A DNA stretch of 64,000 bases, taken from Capitulum mitella. Taxonomy: Eukaryota > Arthropoda > Thecostraca > Pollicipedomorpha > Pollicipedidae. Location: assembly GCA_030062745.1 (NCBI GenBank), contig CP099839.1, forward strand, positions 10,104,118-10,168,117. Direction: 5' to 3'. Below, one piece after another: positions 21,501 to 35,800 of this stretch. The notes under the pieces are model-generated. The model did no database searches and had not been told where the DNA came from. It worked only from the letters and a program-made list of their open reading frames with translations. Position numbers and translations under genes: made by a program. The first letter of the stretch is position 1, and each line of letters opens with the position of its first letter.

Positions 21501-24500
21501 TCGCCGGACGACCATCCAACCGGCGTCGCGGCGGCTAGTGAGGATTCTCAGAGCGTGGCTATTCAGATTTCCGAAACATTTACCGCCTCCGAATATCCCG
21601 AGAGAGATCAAAGGGTCGCCACTCATCCCTAACACTTGTGACGTCGCCGATCGCCTTCCGTTTGTTGACTCGCCCGTTACCGCGAGGCGGGGTTCCAAAC
21701 ACTGGCCGGAGGTGGGCGTTTGGTTTAAATTGGGATGCCGCGCCCGCACCGAAGCCACCGTAAAGCGGCGGGATGATTCCGATAGTCCGGTAACAACGCC
21801 CGTGTTAGATAACGCCCCTCATATATTAATGGCGCACAGGCTTCGCGCGAAGGCTCCCAAACAGCTTACGCATGCGCGCCAGAAATCCATGGGCTATTTG
21901 GAGGCATAAAGGCCGTTACCATGATGGCATAGCCCGCTGGCATATCCCGTATACCATACTGTGTGTCCGCTTTCACGGCACTCTCATACGACGCACCCGT
22001 CACGTTTCATTTGTCCCCCAGAAGGGTCATACGTACGGCTCACGTCCTACAGATGCCCAATAACTACCGTCCGGAAAGGAACAGAAGACCCTCCGACATC
22101 CCGTGTTCCGCTTGAGAGAGCGGCGCCGTCCGGGCCGGGCGTCCTCACCTTGCCCTTGCAGAAGCTCCTGATGTCGTGCTCCGACACGCAGCCCGGCGTC
22201 CGGGTCCGGATCCAGACGCACACCTCCTCGCCCATCCGGTCGTCGGGCACGCCGACCGCCTGCGGCAGAGACACGCGGTCCGCCGTCAGCCCGCCCGCCG
22301 CCGACCCCGGGCCGCGGCCGCCGAGGCCGCCGCCGGGTGTCAAGTCTCGCCACAGGAAACCGGAGCCACCGGCGGCCGGACGACTCTGTTTTAGTCCGTC
22401 TCCGCTCGGCAGCAGCGAAGGGCCGGGGCCGGCCGCCGTTCGCCGTTTGGTGGGCGGCTCCAGCTGGGGGCGGAGGCCTCACTCGGGACACGTCAGGAGG
22501 ATGGCCCCAGCTTTCCGCCGCACGACACTCCTCGCGAGCGCGGTCGGTGGCTCCGTCGACAGCCACGCTCCGCATTACATCCGCCGTCGGCGGCGAAAAT
22601 TAAACGGCGGCCCACCTGTCCGAGACACGACGCCCCTCTCCAGTGGGCGGCCCGAGACCGTTCAGCAGCAGGCCCGCCTGTCAGCGGCACGGCACGCTTT
22701 CCGCACGGGAGGCGGTCGGAGGCGGGCGTCGCCAGTTCGGGAGCCGGTCGGCGACGGCGGCGGCCGGGGACCGCTCCCGTCGGCCGCGCCCGCCGATTAA
22801 ACGGCCGGAGAGCGGCCATCGCCGGGCGCGATAGCGGACCGCTCCGCTGGCGGACCGATGCGGAATTTACGAGCGGAGGCACCGGCCGCCTCCCGGCCTA
22901 CGGCGTCGCCGCTCTATGGCCTCGTTACCGGTGAAACGGCGCGCCGGCTCCGGCCCGGTCCCGGCGTCCCGTGCGCTGAATACGGCCCGTCGCCGGCGTC
23001 GCGTCGGCGCCGACTTCTGCCGGCCGTCGGACGACGTCCGCCCGGCCGACGGGGTCGCGCTGGCTCGGGAGACGGCCGGGGAGGCTCGCATATGAAAATA
23101 GTTGGCGAAGAAAGCCAATAGAGACGGCTTCGGCGGCCTGGCAGCGCCGGGCGCCTCGGCTGTCGGAGCCGCGCGGCAAAACTTGGCCGGCGCCGGCATC
23201 GGGCGGAGCGGCCGCCCACGGCTAGGTGTCCCGCGCGCCCCAATCAGGGGTCGTCCCTCGTAGACGACCCGACCGCCCCGGCTCGGAGTCGTTCCCGCCC
23301 CTCCGCCATCAAGCCACATGGCTAGAGAGGATGGATTCTCGTCGACATCGATTTGGCGACAAACAGCTGCGGCGAGGCATCGGTTTCCGGAGTGCAGGAC
23401 ACTTCACTGCTCTTACATCCATGGATATGCCAGGCAAACGAGGTGATCATGGACCTGTGAAGGCTAATTTTTCGATACACCAAAGTCAGCCATCAGCCTG
23501 ATGCAATTTATGACAACCTTTATGTCATTATCTCGTGCCACATTATCCACCTCCGGAGACGAAACGTTATGCATCGTTCCAGCCTGTGATAAATATCAAT
23601 GCCGAAGCCAACAGCATAACAATGAGGCACCCAGGAAAATTGGACGCTTCCCGTAGACTGGTTGAAGGCCGAGAAGGGCATCAGCGGAAAGAAATGACTT
23701 TTACTCGCATTCTTTCAGAAACGAGAGGCCAAAGAAATGGCCACGCCGAGTGAACGAGACGGCGAGACCGTTCATAGAGCCACATTCTAACTCAAGCCCA
23801 ATTTCAGACAGGCCATCCATACCAGTCAAGCAGCGACGGCAAGGAGCGGACCGCAGTCCGCGGCAATAAACGCAGTCTGAAAACGCTGACCCCCTCTGGA
23901 GATGAACGAGAACTTAACGGTCAAGATAAATGCCCCGGTAAAGATGGCCGTCACATTGGTTTCTGTGGCTCAGCGAGCCACGTAGTTGCCCAGTGCTCAC
24001 ACAAGAAAACCACTGGCCAATCCCCGCCTGGTCGGCAAAAATCCTGACTTGAACGTGCACATATGTAAAGGCACAGGCGCGATTTTCTATAAAGTTCTGG
24101 GTTTTTAAGTACACACAAAACTGAAGCTGTCAACCGCAAATACTTCTCCATAGTTCAAAATTTTAGATACATTTTTTCACAACACAGTCGTGACCAGCAT
24201 CCCAGAAGAGCTGCATGATGAGGCTGTTGTAATAGTTGTTACTGCATTTTGTTAAAATCCTCATATCATGCGGAACACCATTTAGCATGAGTACCCACTT
24301 TGAAACTTTGGAAAAGCTCCGCCCCGTGCACAGGACAGCATCGGCAGCGAGTAATAACCCTCCCCGTACCAGGGGTAGGACCGTTCCATCCCGTAGTAGG
24401 GGGGGGGGTCTGAACACTACCCTCCTCTAAATCCCGCACCGTGCGTTGGAAAGACATGGAACTTACTGTATAGTAAAAGACTGATGAATACAGTTCGAAA

Positions 24501-24953
24501 CTGGTACCATGTTTGAAAATGGCCGAAAATAAAAAATCGTAAGAAAATTTTGAAGAAGGTGGAGGGTTTATACTACATGATAGCTATGCAACTAACAAAT
24601 ATTTCGAAACAAACGATACTTGAAACGATAGTTAATAGCACATGAAATGAATTCTGTCTACCAAAATTTTCCTCCCGCATGAATCATCTGGCGATTTGCT
24701 CGGTAGTTTTAACGCGTCTGTATACCGTGCGGATTTTCACGGCGCCCCCATCTACAGTGGCAGTTTTCCAGCGATTCGGTCTGCTTCCTGTCAACCCGTA
24801 GAGCATTGCGTCCGCCTCTTACGAGGATTACACCGTCCCTACTTTTACTGGAGAGGGACTGCTTGATCCCCCCAAACAATTTAACTTGCAGACAACATAA
24901 CGACTACAGACGGAAGTTTCATCCGTCTGAAGCTATATGGTGGGACATGTATG

Positions 24954-24998
<45 letters not shown>

Positions 24999-25306
24999 GT
25001 ATAAATGCATATATATGTTCGTGTATCGCGGTAAGACTTTCTTTCAGACACATCTTGTTAAAACCGACTAGATGTTACCAGCTTTCTTATCGTTTTTTTT
25101 TTCGATGCAGCGAGCTGTCACCCCAAGATCGTTCGTTGGTCGTGAAATGGGGGTCACAAAGGCATTCATTTTTCGGAACGTTATTAAATGAGTCTTTGTG
25201 ACCCTGATTTCACGATTAACGATCTTAAGACGGCAGCTCGCTGCACCGAAAAAACGATAAGAAGGCTGGTAAAAGGTAATGCTGCAGCTACTTTTTACAA
25301 GATATG

Positions 25307-25367
<61 letters not shown>

Positions 25368-28300
25368 ACGTGGCAGAAAAGACATCTTGGCGCGCGACCC
25401 ACACCCGGACATCTGGATAACTGACGACTCGTAACACACATCCCACCATACACCACGTGTGGTCGGGTATCTTAGCAATGCTGACCTGTTTTGTAATTGT
25501 GCGCACATGTGCTTCCGGTAAGGTCCAATGAAGTTCAAGCCGGCAATGACGGTTTATAGCTTCACGTCAGACGCATCCAAATTGCCTCTCGTCGTTGTGC
25601 TATCTTGTCGTCCTCCCCGAAACGGGGGAAGCGGAGATCGTGGTGAACTTTCGCTCCACAACCTCACTAACTATGCATCGTAGAAAGTTAAAAATTTGCT
25701 CACTCCCAGGGGTGTAGTTTTAGGAGGAGGATTTAGGATGACGATGGTCTGCCTAATAATCATTTAAACGACAACAATTTCAGCTGACTTTTGCATGGAG
25801 TGCTCCGTACCAAAGATATACGAAGCCACGGCTATGGTCACCCCAATATCTCGTACATAGCAAAGTTTCCAAAACACGGAAGGCTGTATCATCAGCATAT
25901 GTCTAGGCAATTCATATATATGCAGAAATAAATTGCACATCAAACCGTACCTAGAACACCAAATAACTTTCAATGACTTACTCTTTCAACACACATTTTT
26001 TTGCAAACATATACCGCTGAGCCCGAGCAAAATGGGCCCTGACGATCAACACACCCATGTCCTTGACCTTGAGGTTCGTTTGATGGACGGTCGGAGTTAC
26101 AAAATTGGATTCTGACAGCATTTAACCGGTAAAAGACAGGATAAAACATGAACGGTGTCTGTTTCAACAAAGAGGTCCAGAGGTTGAGTACAGTGTGAGC
26201 ATAACCTACCCTGACCTGATCCCAGGCCATTTCACAGAGGTCTCCCAAAAGCTTATGGAGGTTGTCCCAGAAGAGTATATAAGTTTCCAAACTGCCTAAA
26301 TCCCAATGTAAAGGGCGCAAGTTGTCCAAAATGGCGCAAGTCCTGGAAAAGTCATATCTGAAAAAGTCAAAAGGCCAAATTTGAGTCAGGGAGACGGTTC
26401 TTCTTCAACCGCACTGTAACTGCTTTTAACGATTTGCCACCAGCAGTTAGTTGACCGGTTTTAAGCAAGAGATTAAACGCTACCTGAGCCACGTCTAGTC
26501 GCACCTACACTTCTATACTTATACTTCATTGTTTGACTTGCCTTGTGTATACGTGTGCATGTGCGTGCGTGTGTGGGTGGGGGCGGGTGGGTGCTGTGCG
26601 TTTTACGCAAGTGATCCATTTCATTTCAACGAGCCCCATCTACTCATGACTGGCTTGTTAATAGCCATGCTGTACTGGATGAGCTGCAACGTGCTACAAT
26701 ACAATACGAAACAGGTCAAAACTGTCGTGGCTGTAAGTCAATGACCTGATGTTCCCCACAATATCTGGGGTATACGTTTTACAGTCAACATCCAGTTTTG
26801 CCTCTTTCTGAGTTTCCAATACGTTATCTTGTTGTTTCACTGAGTTACGACATATCAAAGTTTTTTGGAGGTGGCCTCCTTTGGCATGACTTAGGTCAGT
26901 GACCTGACCTGGCCAGGCGTTAAATTCTCCGAGGATATCTGCAAATGACGGCAAAAATGGTCCAACAAAAAAAAGCCTCCAAACTCAAAGTTTGGAGGCT
27001 TTGCGTTTTGCCGTTTTCCCACTATCGTAGACAAACTTCACAGGGGGATGTTCAACCCCCTGATACGGCGTGGGCTAAGACAGCGTTACGACGACCATGC
27101 CCACCTGAATACCATGACGAAATCGATCTCAGACACGCTTTGGAAACTACACGAGGCGTCCAAAACACAACACCAAAGAAATCCTGAACAGCTGTACGCC
27201 ACCCTTCGACGGCCGACAATCTGCACCTGTCCCCCAGCCGGCCGGCAATGCGCGGTGCAGGGGCCGCCGGGGGCCAGGGGGCCGCAGGGGCCGCCGGTCG
27301 GGGCGGCGGGGATCCGGCCGGAGCAGGCTCGGCCAGCTGCCGGTCATCATCAGTCGGCCGGCCTCGGCAGACCGGCCTCAGACGGCCGTTCAGCCGGCGG
27401 CCGGCCGCCCTATTAGCCGCCTGCCCGGCGGCGGGCCGGAAGGACGCGGTCCGGCGCCGAGACCGGGCCGACGGCCGGCCGCAGGTGGCGCGCGGGGGCG
27501 GCCGGCCGCCGCCGCAGCCGCGGGGGAACCGGCCGACCGTCCGAGAGGGCGGACCAGTGCCAGCGCTGAGCTCAGCACCACGCACCGCCGGCCGCCAGTC
27601 GGCGAGCGGCCATCGATCCCCATGAGAGGCCGTCGCCCGGCCGCGTCTGGGGCCGGCGGCGCCGGAGAGGTCCTTCAGCTCGGCCGGACACGTTCCGGCC
27701 CCACTCCAGACCCCGGCAACGGCGCCTCGCCGCGAAAACAAGTGCGCGGCGGTCCGGGATCGGAACAGGAGTCCTCACTACTCACGAGCGCCGGCTTAAC
27801 GCGGGCCCGTCTGCTGTAACTGCCTGCAAGCCCACGAAGAAACTGACTCATGTCTGTCCGAAAATCGAGAGAGGAGGTGAGCCACGCCCGCCCTCGCTCA
27901 ACCTCCGGCACGCGATGTACCGATTCTCCGTCCGAACCACAGATGGTGGCACATGCCATGCGCCCCGCGGGGCCACGACGCGTCGTTCGTTCGCTGTCAC
28001 GATGTCTCTAGGAAACGCAAGTGGAATCTCTAGGAAACGTATGCCCCATGTTTACGATGCGAACGCGCCTGAAAGACAGCATAATCCACTGTGACTTGCG
28101 CTGACGGGCGGCGAGCGGTATTAGCAAAGACAACATGAAAGTTTGAATCTCATAACTGCGTTCTTCATAAATCACAACTCCAGCCAAAAGTTTTTTTCCG
28201 ATGTTTTATAGAATTACACATAAACAAAGGTTGTCCCAGATATTCCCAAGCGAGGAGAAGCTGGTCACGGAGCCAAATGGTCGCGGGACCACTGATGCCG

Positions 28301-31300
28301 AACAGTTAAAACGAAAAAACTGCATCAAAAGGTCCTCTCCTGGATGCTTAAAGGTAAATTAAATATATCTGCTCTATATCTTCCGTTTTTTAGAACAGCA
28401 GACTGAAACCCTCTTAACCAGTATTCAGAAAACTAGACACCAAAAGCCGAATTTTCGGGACCAAATCATCTTCCTCTACCAAGCATGAATTATTCACCAC
28501 TACAAAAGGCTTTGAGGCCGAAATTGCGGACCAATCCGTTCGGGATCCCAACAATGAAAACGAAAAAAAACTACTGGGCTGACGCAGAGAAAGGAAAACA
28601 TCTCAATCGCGACCAAACTGCACGTCTCGCGATCTTCAACGGCATTATAAAAGTTATTTGTCTGACATAGTGGGCCGTCCTGGAAGAAAACCCTCTCAAT
28701 CGCGGCAAAAGTGCACGTCTTGCGACCCGCGCCACTGAAGACCTGGCCACAGCGAGATCGGACGGATCTGGCGAAATCCAGGGACCTTGTAACGGATCAA
28801 AAATTGCCGCCGCACGCAGGCGCTCCTCGACGCCGACGGCTGACGAAAACCAGGGGACGACTCAATGGTGGGCGCCCGGCCTCCCTCAATAGCCACCCAG
28901 CGTGCCCAACGGTGACCGAACGCACACAGCGGCCCACCCGCCAGCTCACCACAAAGCCTCCTCCCTCTGTCGCGCGGCCACGGACACTGGCCAGCGGCGC
29001 AGGGAAGAATGAATAAGACCTGGACCGACGGGGACTTCTGCCGGTGGTCAACGCTGTTCCCGCTGAGCTGGTCGTGGTACACTGCTGGTTTCACGGTTCA
29101 GTTCAACGAAGACTCACACAACTCTTGCAATGCACAGTTACTGTGCTGAACCGGATTCTGCGAGTTCTTACCATATTTCAGGATCTACAATGGCAGCCTG
29201 ACAACCTCACAACAAACCGGCACATGCACAGCGAACAAAAAGGTGACGCCCACATTGTTTCATGTAAAATGTGGTGCAATTTACATAAACACAACATATG
29301 AATATCACGGATACTACTGAGTACTACTTGGCACGGCATGGCAGTGAACCTGAAAAGCACCGGGTGGATCTCTTCAGTAACGTAAAACACTACCGACACG
29401 CAAATCATCTCCAAAAAAGTTCACCACGTCTATTTCTAAATAACTAATTAGGTCACGCATATCATGAAGCAGACGTCAGCAAGTTGTCGAAACTCCCAGG
29501 ATGTGACTGGTCAGTGGTTACTCAACTCGAATCGATGAAATTTTTGCAACTGGTAAATGCTTTAAAACATCGATCACTTTTATTACTATCATTTTTAACT
29601 TTTGCCGCGAATTAATCTTCAAGCTGTGACTCTATGTGTGGCTGGTAACTCAACTCCAATCGCTTAAATTCTTGGAACCGACGCATGCTTTAACATATAA
29701 ATTGCTTAACTCTCTGTCAGCCAAAACCCCCTGAAGGGAAACTGCCGCACAAAATTGGCGGGCTGCTAAAGCATACGCTGGTACTATGCAAGGAGAAAAG
29801 TCCCATTACGCCCGTATGGGACCACAGAACACTGGAGTTATTACAATTAAATGCATGATGTCCAGTTTCCTCCACGAGAGTTGCCTCAGAAATTTTCTCG
29901 CGTCATTTGCTGTCTTTCGAGAAGATGAAACATTCCTAACTACGTGCATTTTCTATTAATATATAGATAATATTACTAACTTAAACGTATTCTATGCGCT
30001 GAGCAAGTTTCAATCATTTTCCTGCATACAAAGAATGCTGATCGAGGAAACGTAATTCAAAAGTTAGCTGTGAATTACATTCAAGAATGGGCTCTTGAGA
30101 TGGAGAGGGAGATGAGAGAGATGAGATGGGCTCAGGTGGATGGAGAGATGCAACCCCTCCATGGGGATGCATCTCTCCATCCACCTGATTACCCGTGACA
30201 GTGGCATCACACGGCGACTATGCAACTCATCTTGCACAGAACTTCAGTAAACTCATCCCAGCGGTCAAACCTTCGTAATTTTCCAAAACGAAAGCTTACC
30301 TGTCGGAAGACTTACGCGTAAGGACAGGAGTACGTCTAGTAGTAGGTGTAAGACAGGTTTGGTTGGTCAGGTAAGGTATTATTAGGTTTGAATGCGCATT
30401 TAAAAACTGTCCACAGACCCAGGCTGTACCTAATCAGGCTAGCGAGTGGTGACCTGCTTAGATGTTGGTAGCGACACCATAAGGTGAAGTCTTCTTTTTG
30501 TGTGGTGAAGCCAACTCGTATAATACTGGCTTCGGTGAGCTTGTGTTCAAACAGTTCCACGAAATTTAACATTAACCCTAAATGAAACTGTTTAGTGGAT
30601 AATGAGGTGAAATTAGCGTTTGCCTTCTTCCCCCCCCCCCCACTCACCCGACTCAAACTATGGCAAATTTGGGTAAAACCTTCTTGGAACAATGGTGGGG
30701 TCAGCGGCCTGGGATGGACGCACTAGATTCGGGGAAAGCTCTCGGCATTTTGTGATAAAATGGAATTGTGCCATGTTTCGCTTTAAAACACAAAAATGGA
30801 AACAAAATGGAAATTATGCCATATCGCTTTCGTTGTACTGACGATGCAGAACGAATACATGCATGACATTAGCAAACTTGTTTAACCCTATTCCCGGCAG
30901 GGGCTGACTCGGCCCCCCCCCCCTCGGGTTTTTTGCATGCCAATTCCAGGGTTTTTAATGCAGCTTCACGGAAGTTGGTGACTTTTCCTAGCTATTCTTT
31001 CTACGTAATGTGACAAATTTCGAAATTCTGTTTTGCTCAGGGGCGGAGCCAGGCGACGTTTTTAGGAGACACCTCAAGCCAATTTTGGCCTTGTTGAGGA
31101 TAAAAGGAAAATGACTGCCAAAAATAGCGTTTTTGAGATAGAACTTAATACTTTAATTTTCTTAAACTTTAGATTAACTTCATATGGATGTATAGCTAAA
31201 TAAATGGGCAACGTGCAAATACAATTTTGTTCATCTGAGATCACTTTACAAGGTCAGGTCAAGGTCAAAAGTCAAAATTTGGTTTTATAGTGATAATTTC

Positions 31301-32791
31301 GGCAGCATTTTTTGAAATGCCAAACTCGGAATATATACGGCGTAGAATGATGCCCTCTACTTGTGTATCAAGTTTCAGCTTGATATCAGGTCGGGTCACG
31401 GAGCTATGACCTAAAATGTCAGTGCGCGTGCCCTATATCACAATAGCCATAAAATGGAATTTTTGAAATGGAGTGAATTCAAATGACTGAAAACGTTTAC
31501 AGACAATACTGAATGCACACAAGATGATTCCAAGCGATTCCAAGGTCACTGGAGGTCATTTAAGGTCAAAGGTCACAAGTTGACCTGAAGAGCAAATGAT
31601 CATGACTGTTCCCCCTTTTTCATGTCCCTGGCACCGCCTATGCTAACATTATGCAAACATTGTAATACGATTTGTACTTGTTTAGCATGCTATGACTAGC
31701 AGAAGCCAAAAAAGTGCTTTTACGTTTTTTCTTCATTCAGTTTTTGGAAAACTAATCCTCCTATTTTTAAAACTTTGTGAACGCCTACGAATTTTCTCAA
31801 AATTTCAAATGTGTGTATCAATGGTAAATGTCCTATCCATAATCTCTCGATTCATGTCAATTTCATTCAAATCGGTCCATAAACAACAGAGTTATAAAAA
31901 GTCCAAAAGCACTCCCATTTCGATATTTTTGCCCCCTTTATCCACCCCTTCCAAATTTTAAAAGTTTCTTTTCTTTAAAAATGTAGTTGACATCATGGCA
32001 AATCGATTGCCGTTTGTTGCGATAAAATCGGATTTGTAGTTCTCGAGATCTCAGGGGGGGAGGGAAATCCGCCTCCCTCTGCCGAGAATCGGCCATACCG
32101 TCTAGCCCTCCGGGAATAGGCTTAATCCGTAATTTCCCAAATCGAACAGGGGAGGGCATAACGCGTCAGTGTACGGGAAAGTGGGGCTATTAAACTACAC
32201 GGGTATGTTAATACAGTGGCAATTACAAGCTTGGACTCCAGATGCCTTGCGCTCAAACCACGTGACTTACGACCTTGACATCTCTCGGCGTCACTGTCTT
32301 CTTTGGCGCGAAGCGTACCGAGCTAACGGCGAGTAGAAGGGGGCTAAATGTTAAGTGTCAAGCACTCTTTGCTGGCCGAGCTACCCATTCATTTCCTTTC
32401 TTACCATATGAAGTTTGAGTCCATAATACATGCGCTTAGGATACGTCTACTGGTTTCTACATGGGGTTACGCTCATCCATATCAATCATACCGTTACATC
32501 AAAGCCTGCAGCAAGTCGCGGCACGTCACATGGCGAGAGGGCGGGGCGACTTGTTACACGCTGTACCAACAAGCCTAAACGTGTTTGTACGTGAGATTCT
32601 ACCGAAACGATCAACGGTGTCCGAGGGACCGTCCCGCACCATTTTGTCTTTACGCGCGTCCACCTCCAGGACTGCTTCCTGAACGGAGCTCCTGCAGGCT
32701 CATCGGGCACCGCCCATCCCTCTGGCTGAACGGAGGAAGAAGGGTCTGCGTGATGCAACATTTCCATAGGCACACACACACACACACACAT

Positions 32792-32848
<57 letters not shown>

Positions 32849-35800
32849 TCAAGTACCCAACCTCACCCGCAAACGAAAACTGCATTATCCAAATGCATCC
32901 TCTACTTTGCACGGACTTCGATCCCCTGTCATCATTCCATGAAGCCACTCGGATCAAATTTATGAAAAAAAAACTGTAAGCACATCTCATCCATGCAATA
33001 GTGTCTGGTACCTGAAAGAATACGAATCCGAGGAATTCTGGCCGAAATTCACTATGCTACAGGAGACCATGTGTGTTCGTCCGGGACACCTTGTCACGCG
33101 CCCGGGCCATACTTCTCTAGGCCATACTTAAGATGGGTTTGTGGGGCAACCTTTGCTAAACCACCAATAGAAATGACGTGGCGGAGTCCCTGCAATCAAT
33201 TAACCACACAAACAACAAGTACTCAAAACTATGGTTTTCATCGCTAATGTGAATGTGTTCATTTCGCTCGCTCACTACGGCTGAATTACCGGTCACGACA
33301 AAGTAAAACATCGAACACCGCTGACGCAACCCACCCACTACTTCCACCATTCCGCCCCGACAGCAATGGGGCTGCCTTCTCGAAAACGCTTACCTCGGAT
33401 GTCTTATAATATCCTCCAGAAGTCTCCGCGTTTTGACTTTCAAAACGAGCTAAATTGCATGGCCAAGATACACAAGCGGGCATTTCCGGGGGACATCAAA
33501 TTCAACTTTCTAGGCAACCCAAAGCTGCCGACCTAATGGAGGGCTGGCGAACGACGGGAGCAGAGCCTTGCAAACTTCTTAACGCGAGTGTCTTCCGCAC
33601 GACTCATCAGTCACAGACGTTTTAAACGGCCCAGCTCATTTAAAGAGCCGTCAGTAACACTCACATTATGAACATCTGGATCGACAACATGGAAAACCAC
33701 GTCTGCTCGCCAATATTCCACACCTGCTTTACGTCTCCCTTTGGACATCCTATAAACGTCTGCCACAACTACGATCAAGTGAGAGTATCGGTTTTACATT
33801 AAGTGATCCAAAGAAATCATCCGTCATGAAAAGCCACACCATTTCGGTGAGGAACGTTTACCTCAAAATACGGAGAAGGCAGGTGAGCTATCCTCAAGAA
33901 AACCCACGTGACACATTTGACACCGGTCGGGGTCTTGGAGTACAGAAACCACACAGACATCGGACAACAGCCATATCAACGGGCATTTATCCGAACAACT
34001 GTCTCCGACACACAAAACACCACGAGAGATACAAAACTCAGCCCGGCCTGCGGCTGGGAAGCCCCGCCATCGCTTCTTCTCGCACCGCATACGGAGCACG
34101 AATAAGGAGGGGCCGACGACACTCACGTAAGCCTCCACCACGTCCGGGTGGGTCATCAGGAAGTCCTCGATCTCGGCCGGGTAGATGTTCTCGCCGCCGC
34201 GGATCACCATGTCCTTGGCGCGGCCCACGATCTTCACGTAGCCGTCCTCAGTCATCACCGCCACGTCCCTGCGACCAGAGGAGGACCGGCAGTCAGCCGA
34301 GCGGCGGAGACCCCAAACGGCGCCTCCCGAGGGCGGACGCCGCCCAATGACGCCACGGCCCGCAACAACAGGGTATTCACCCATGCCAGCAGCCAGCACG
34401 GTGTTCGCCCCTGGAGCTGGATGGATCAGTGACGGCCGTTGATCACTACACAGCGTTTCGCCAAGGATCTTCCGAAGTGGATAATCCGTGGCAACCAATG
34501 GGCGCCTAATGTGGAGAGACATTTCTCGACGCAACATTCCGGCTGGATACTCCGCAGTCGTTATCGCAACAAAACAGCCCCACAATCTGGGATCAATGCG
34601 GCTAATCTGGCCGCACACGCGCATCCGGAGCAGCCATTTCCAAAACTGCACCAATACTATCTTGATTAACAGGGGGTCATGCTAACATCTGCTGGCTGCC
34701 CGGAGCAGAATGAGACTATTCATGTATTCGTCCATCCATTATGCAAATCCGGCGTCGGGTAGGATTATTCCCTGGGGTCAATGTGTCACCTGCCACTTTG
34801 GAAAGGCAATATTGCTGGCGGTAATGGACACATTCCACACACAGTGCCGCGTAAAATTGAAAAGAGTGTCACCAATCTTCAAAATGAGCTTCTGCTACAC
34901 TAGGACAGAACCCAGAATTTTAGACCTACCTAGGTGTCAGGCGGGGTTCGCGTAGTCCAAGAAAACATTTCCGGTATTCTCGCCAATGGCAACAATACCG
35001 GAAGTACCGAGGAAACAGCGGGGAGTTCTGTACTCATCTAATCTCAGTCCAAAACAAGCAGCTCGCTCAACGCGCGCAGTGGAAGGAAGCAGAGGCGAAA
35101 TCCAAAATACCTCAGGTTTTTTTGTGGGCAGCTCGTGAGGGGACCGAGGCGAAGTGCCACAGTTCTGGACATGTCTGCACGAGAATACCTAACACGCTAA
35201 TAAAAAAAGAAGACAAAAGAATCGACTAAAAAATTTTCAGTACTTGCATTCGGTACCACAGTTTCCGGCACGCCACTGCATTACAAAGCTAGAGTGATAA
35301 AATGGCTACATGGTTCACATGAGATTTCATCCTGGTTGAGGACGTTTCGTTTCAACCAAGATCCTCACAGATCACAACTCTGTTGCACGGTCCAAACATT
35401 ATGATATTCCACTCCTGGTATCCTTCCAATGCGAGGGTTCTCAAAGGCAATGCGCCAGCTGCGATTCGTCGATGCATATCACGACGGTAAAACTATGTAT
35501 TTTTCATTTTTTACCGCGACTGTTTGTAATCCATAGACTCTGTTTATACGGTACTCCTGCCCCTCTCATGCGGTGATTAACTTTCGCCAATAATATTAGT
35601 TAAAAAAGAAGACAGTCCGGACGGCCCAGAGTTGTTTCACAGGAGCGTCGGCCTCCGGGAACACGCCGTCGTCTCCGGGGTTCATTAATCTTGGCAGGTC
35701 CCACAGGGCCGCCCGCGAACCAATGACAACTGCATTTTTTCGAGCAGCCAGCTCGGCTCCTTCGACGAAGACGGCACTCTCGCCACCTCATTATCAACGG

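Larger units (their letters stand above)
22260..34126 (-). other. ACSF2: ACSF2 intron h-i (11.9 kb)
   Basis: The largest intron. GC-rich islands lie at about 22.3-23.3 kb and 27.2-27.8 kb. A (TA)n-flanked inverted repeat covers 24.95-25.37 kb, short perfect hairpins lie at 26972-27002 and 30132-30188, the 1.24-kb piggyBac-like element spans 30886-32121, and a (CA)n(TA)n microsatellite lies at 32771-32845. Open frames in the GC islands are low complexity. No nested gene is recognised. Confidence 0.75.

Noticed and set aside
21961-22800. 279-aa plus-strand open frame
   Set aside because: Its first part is antisense to ACSF2 exon i and the rest is low-complexity Pro/Arg/Gly in a GC-rich block. 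A shadow frame.
26972-27002. Rho-independent terminator reading of the stem-loop next to an A run
   Set aside because: Bacterial terminators do not apply in an animal intron; treated as a small inverted repeat.
27052-27741. 229-aa minus-strand open frame in an ACSF2 intron
   Set aside because: Low-complexity Gly/Ala/Arg/Pro sequence in a CpG-rich block, with all frames equally open.
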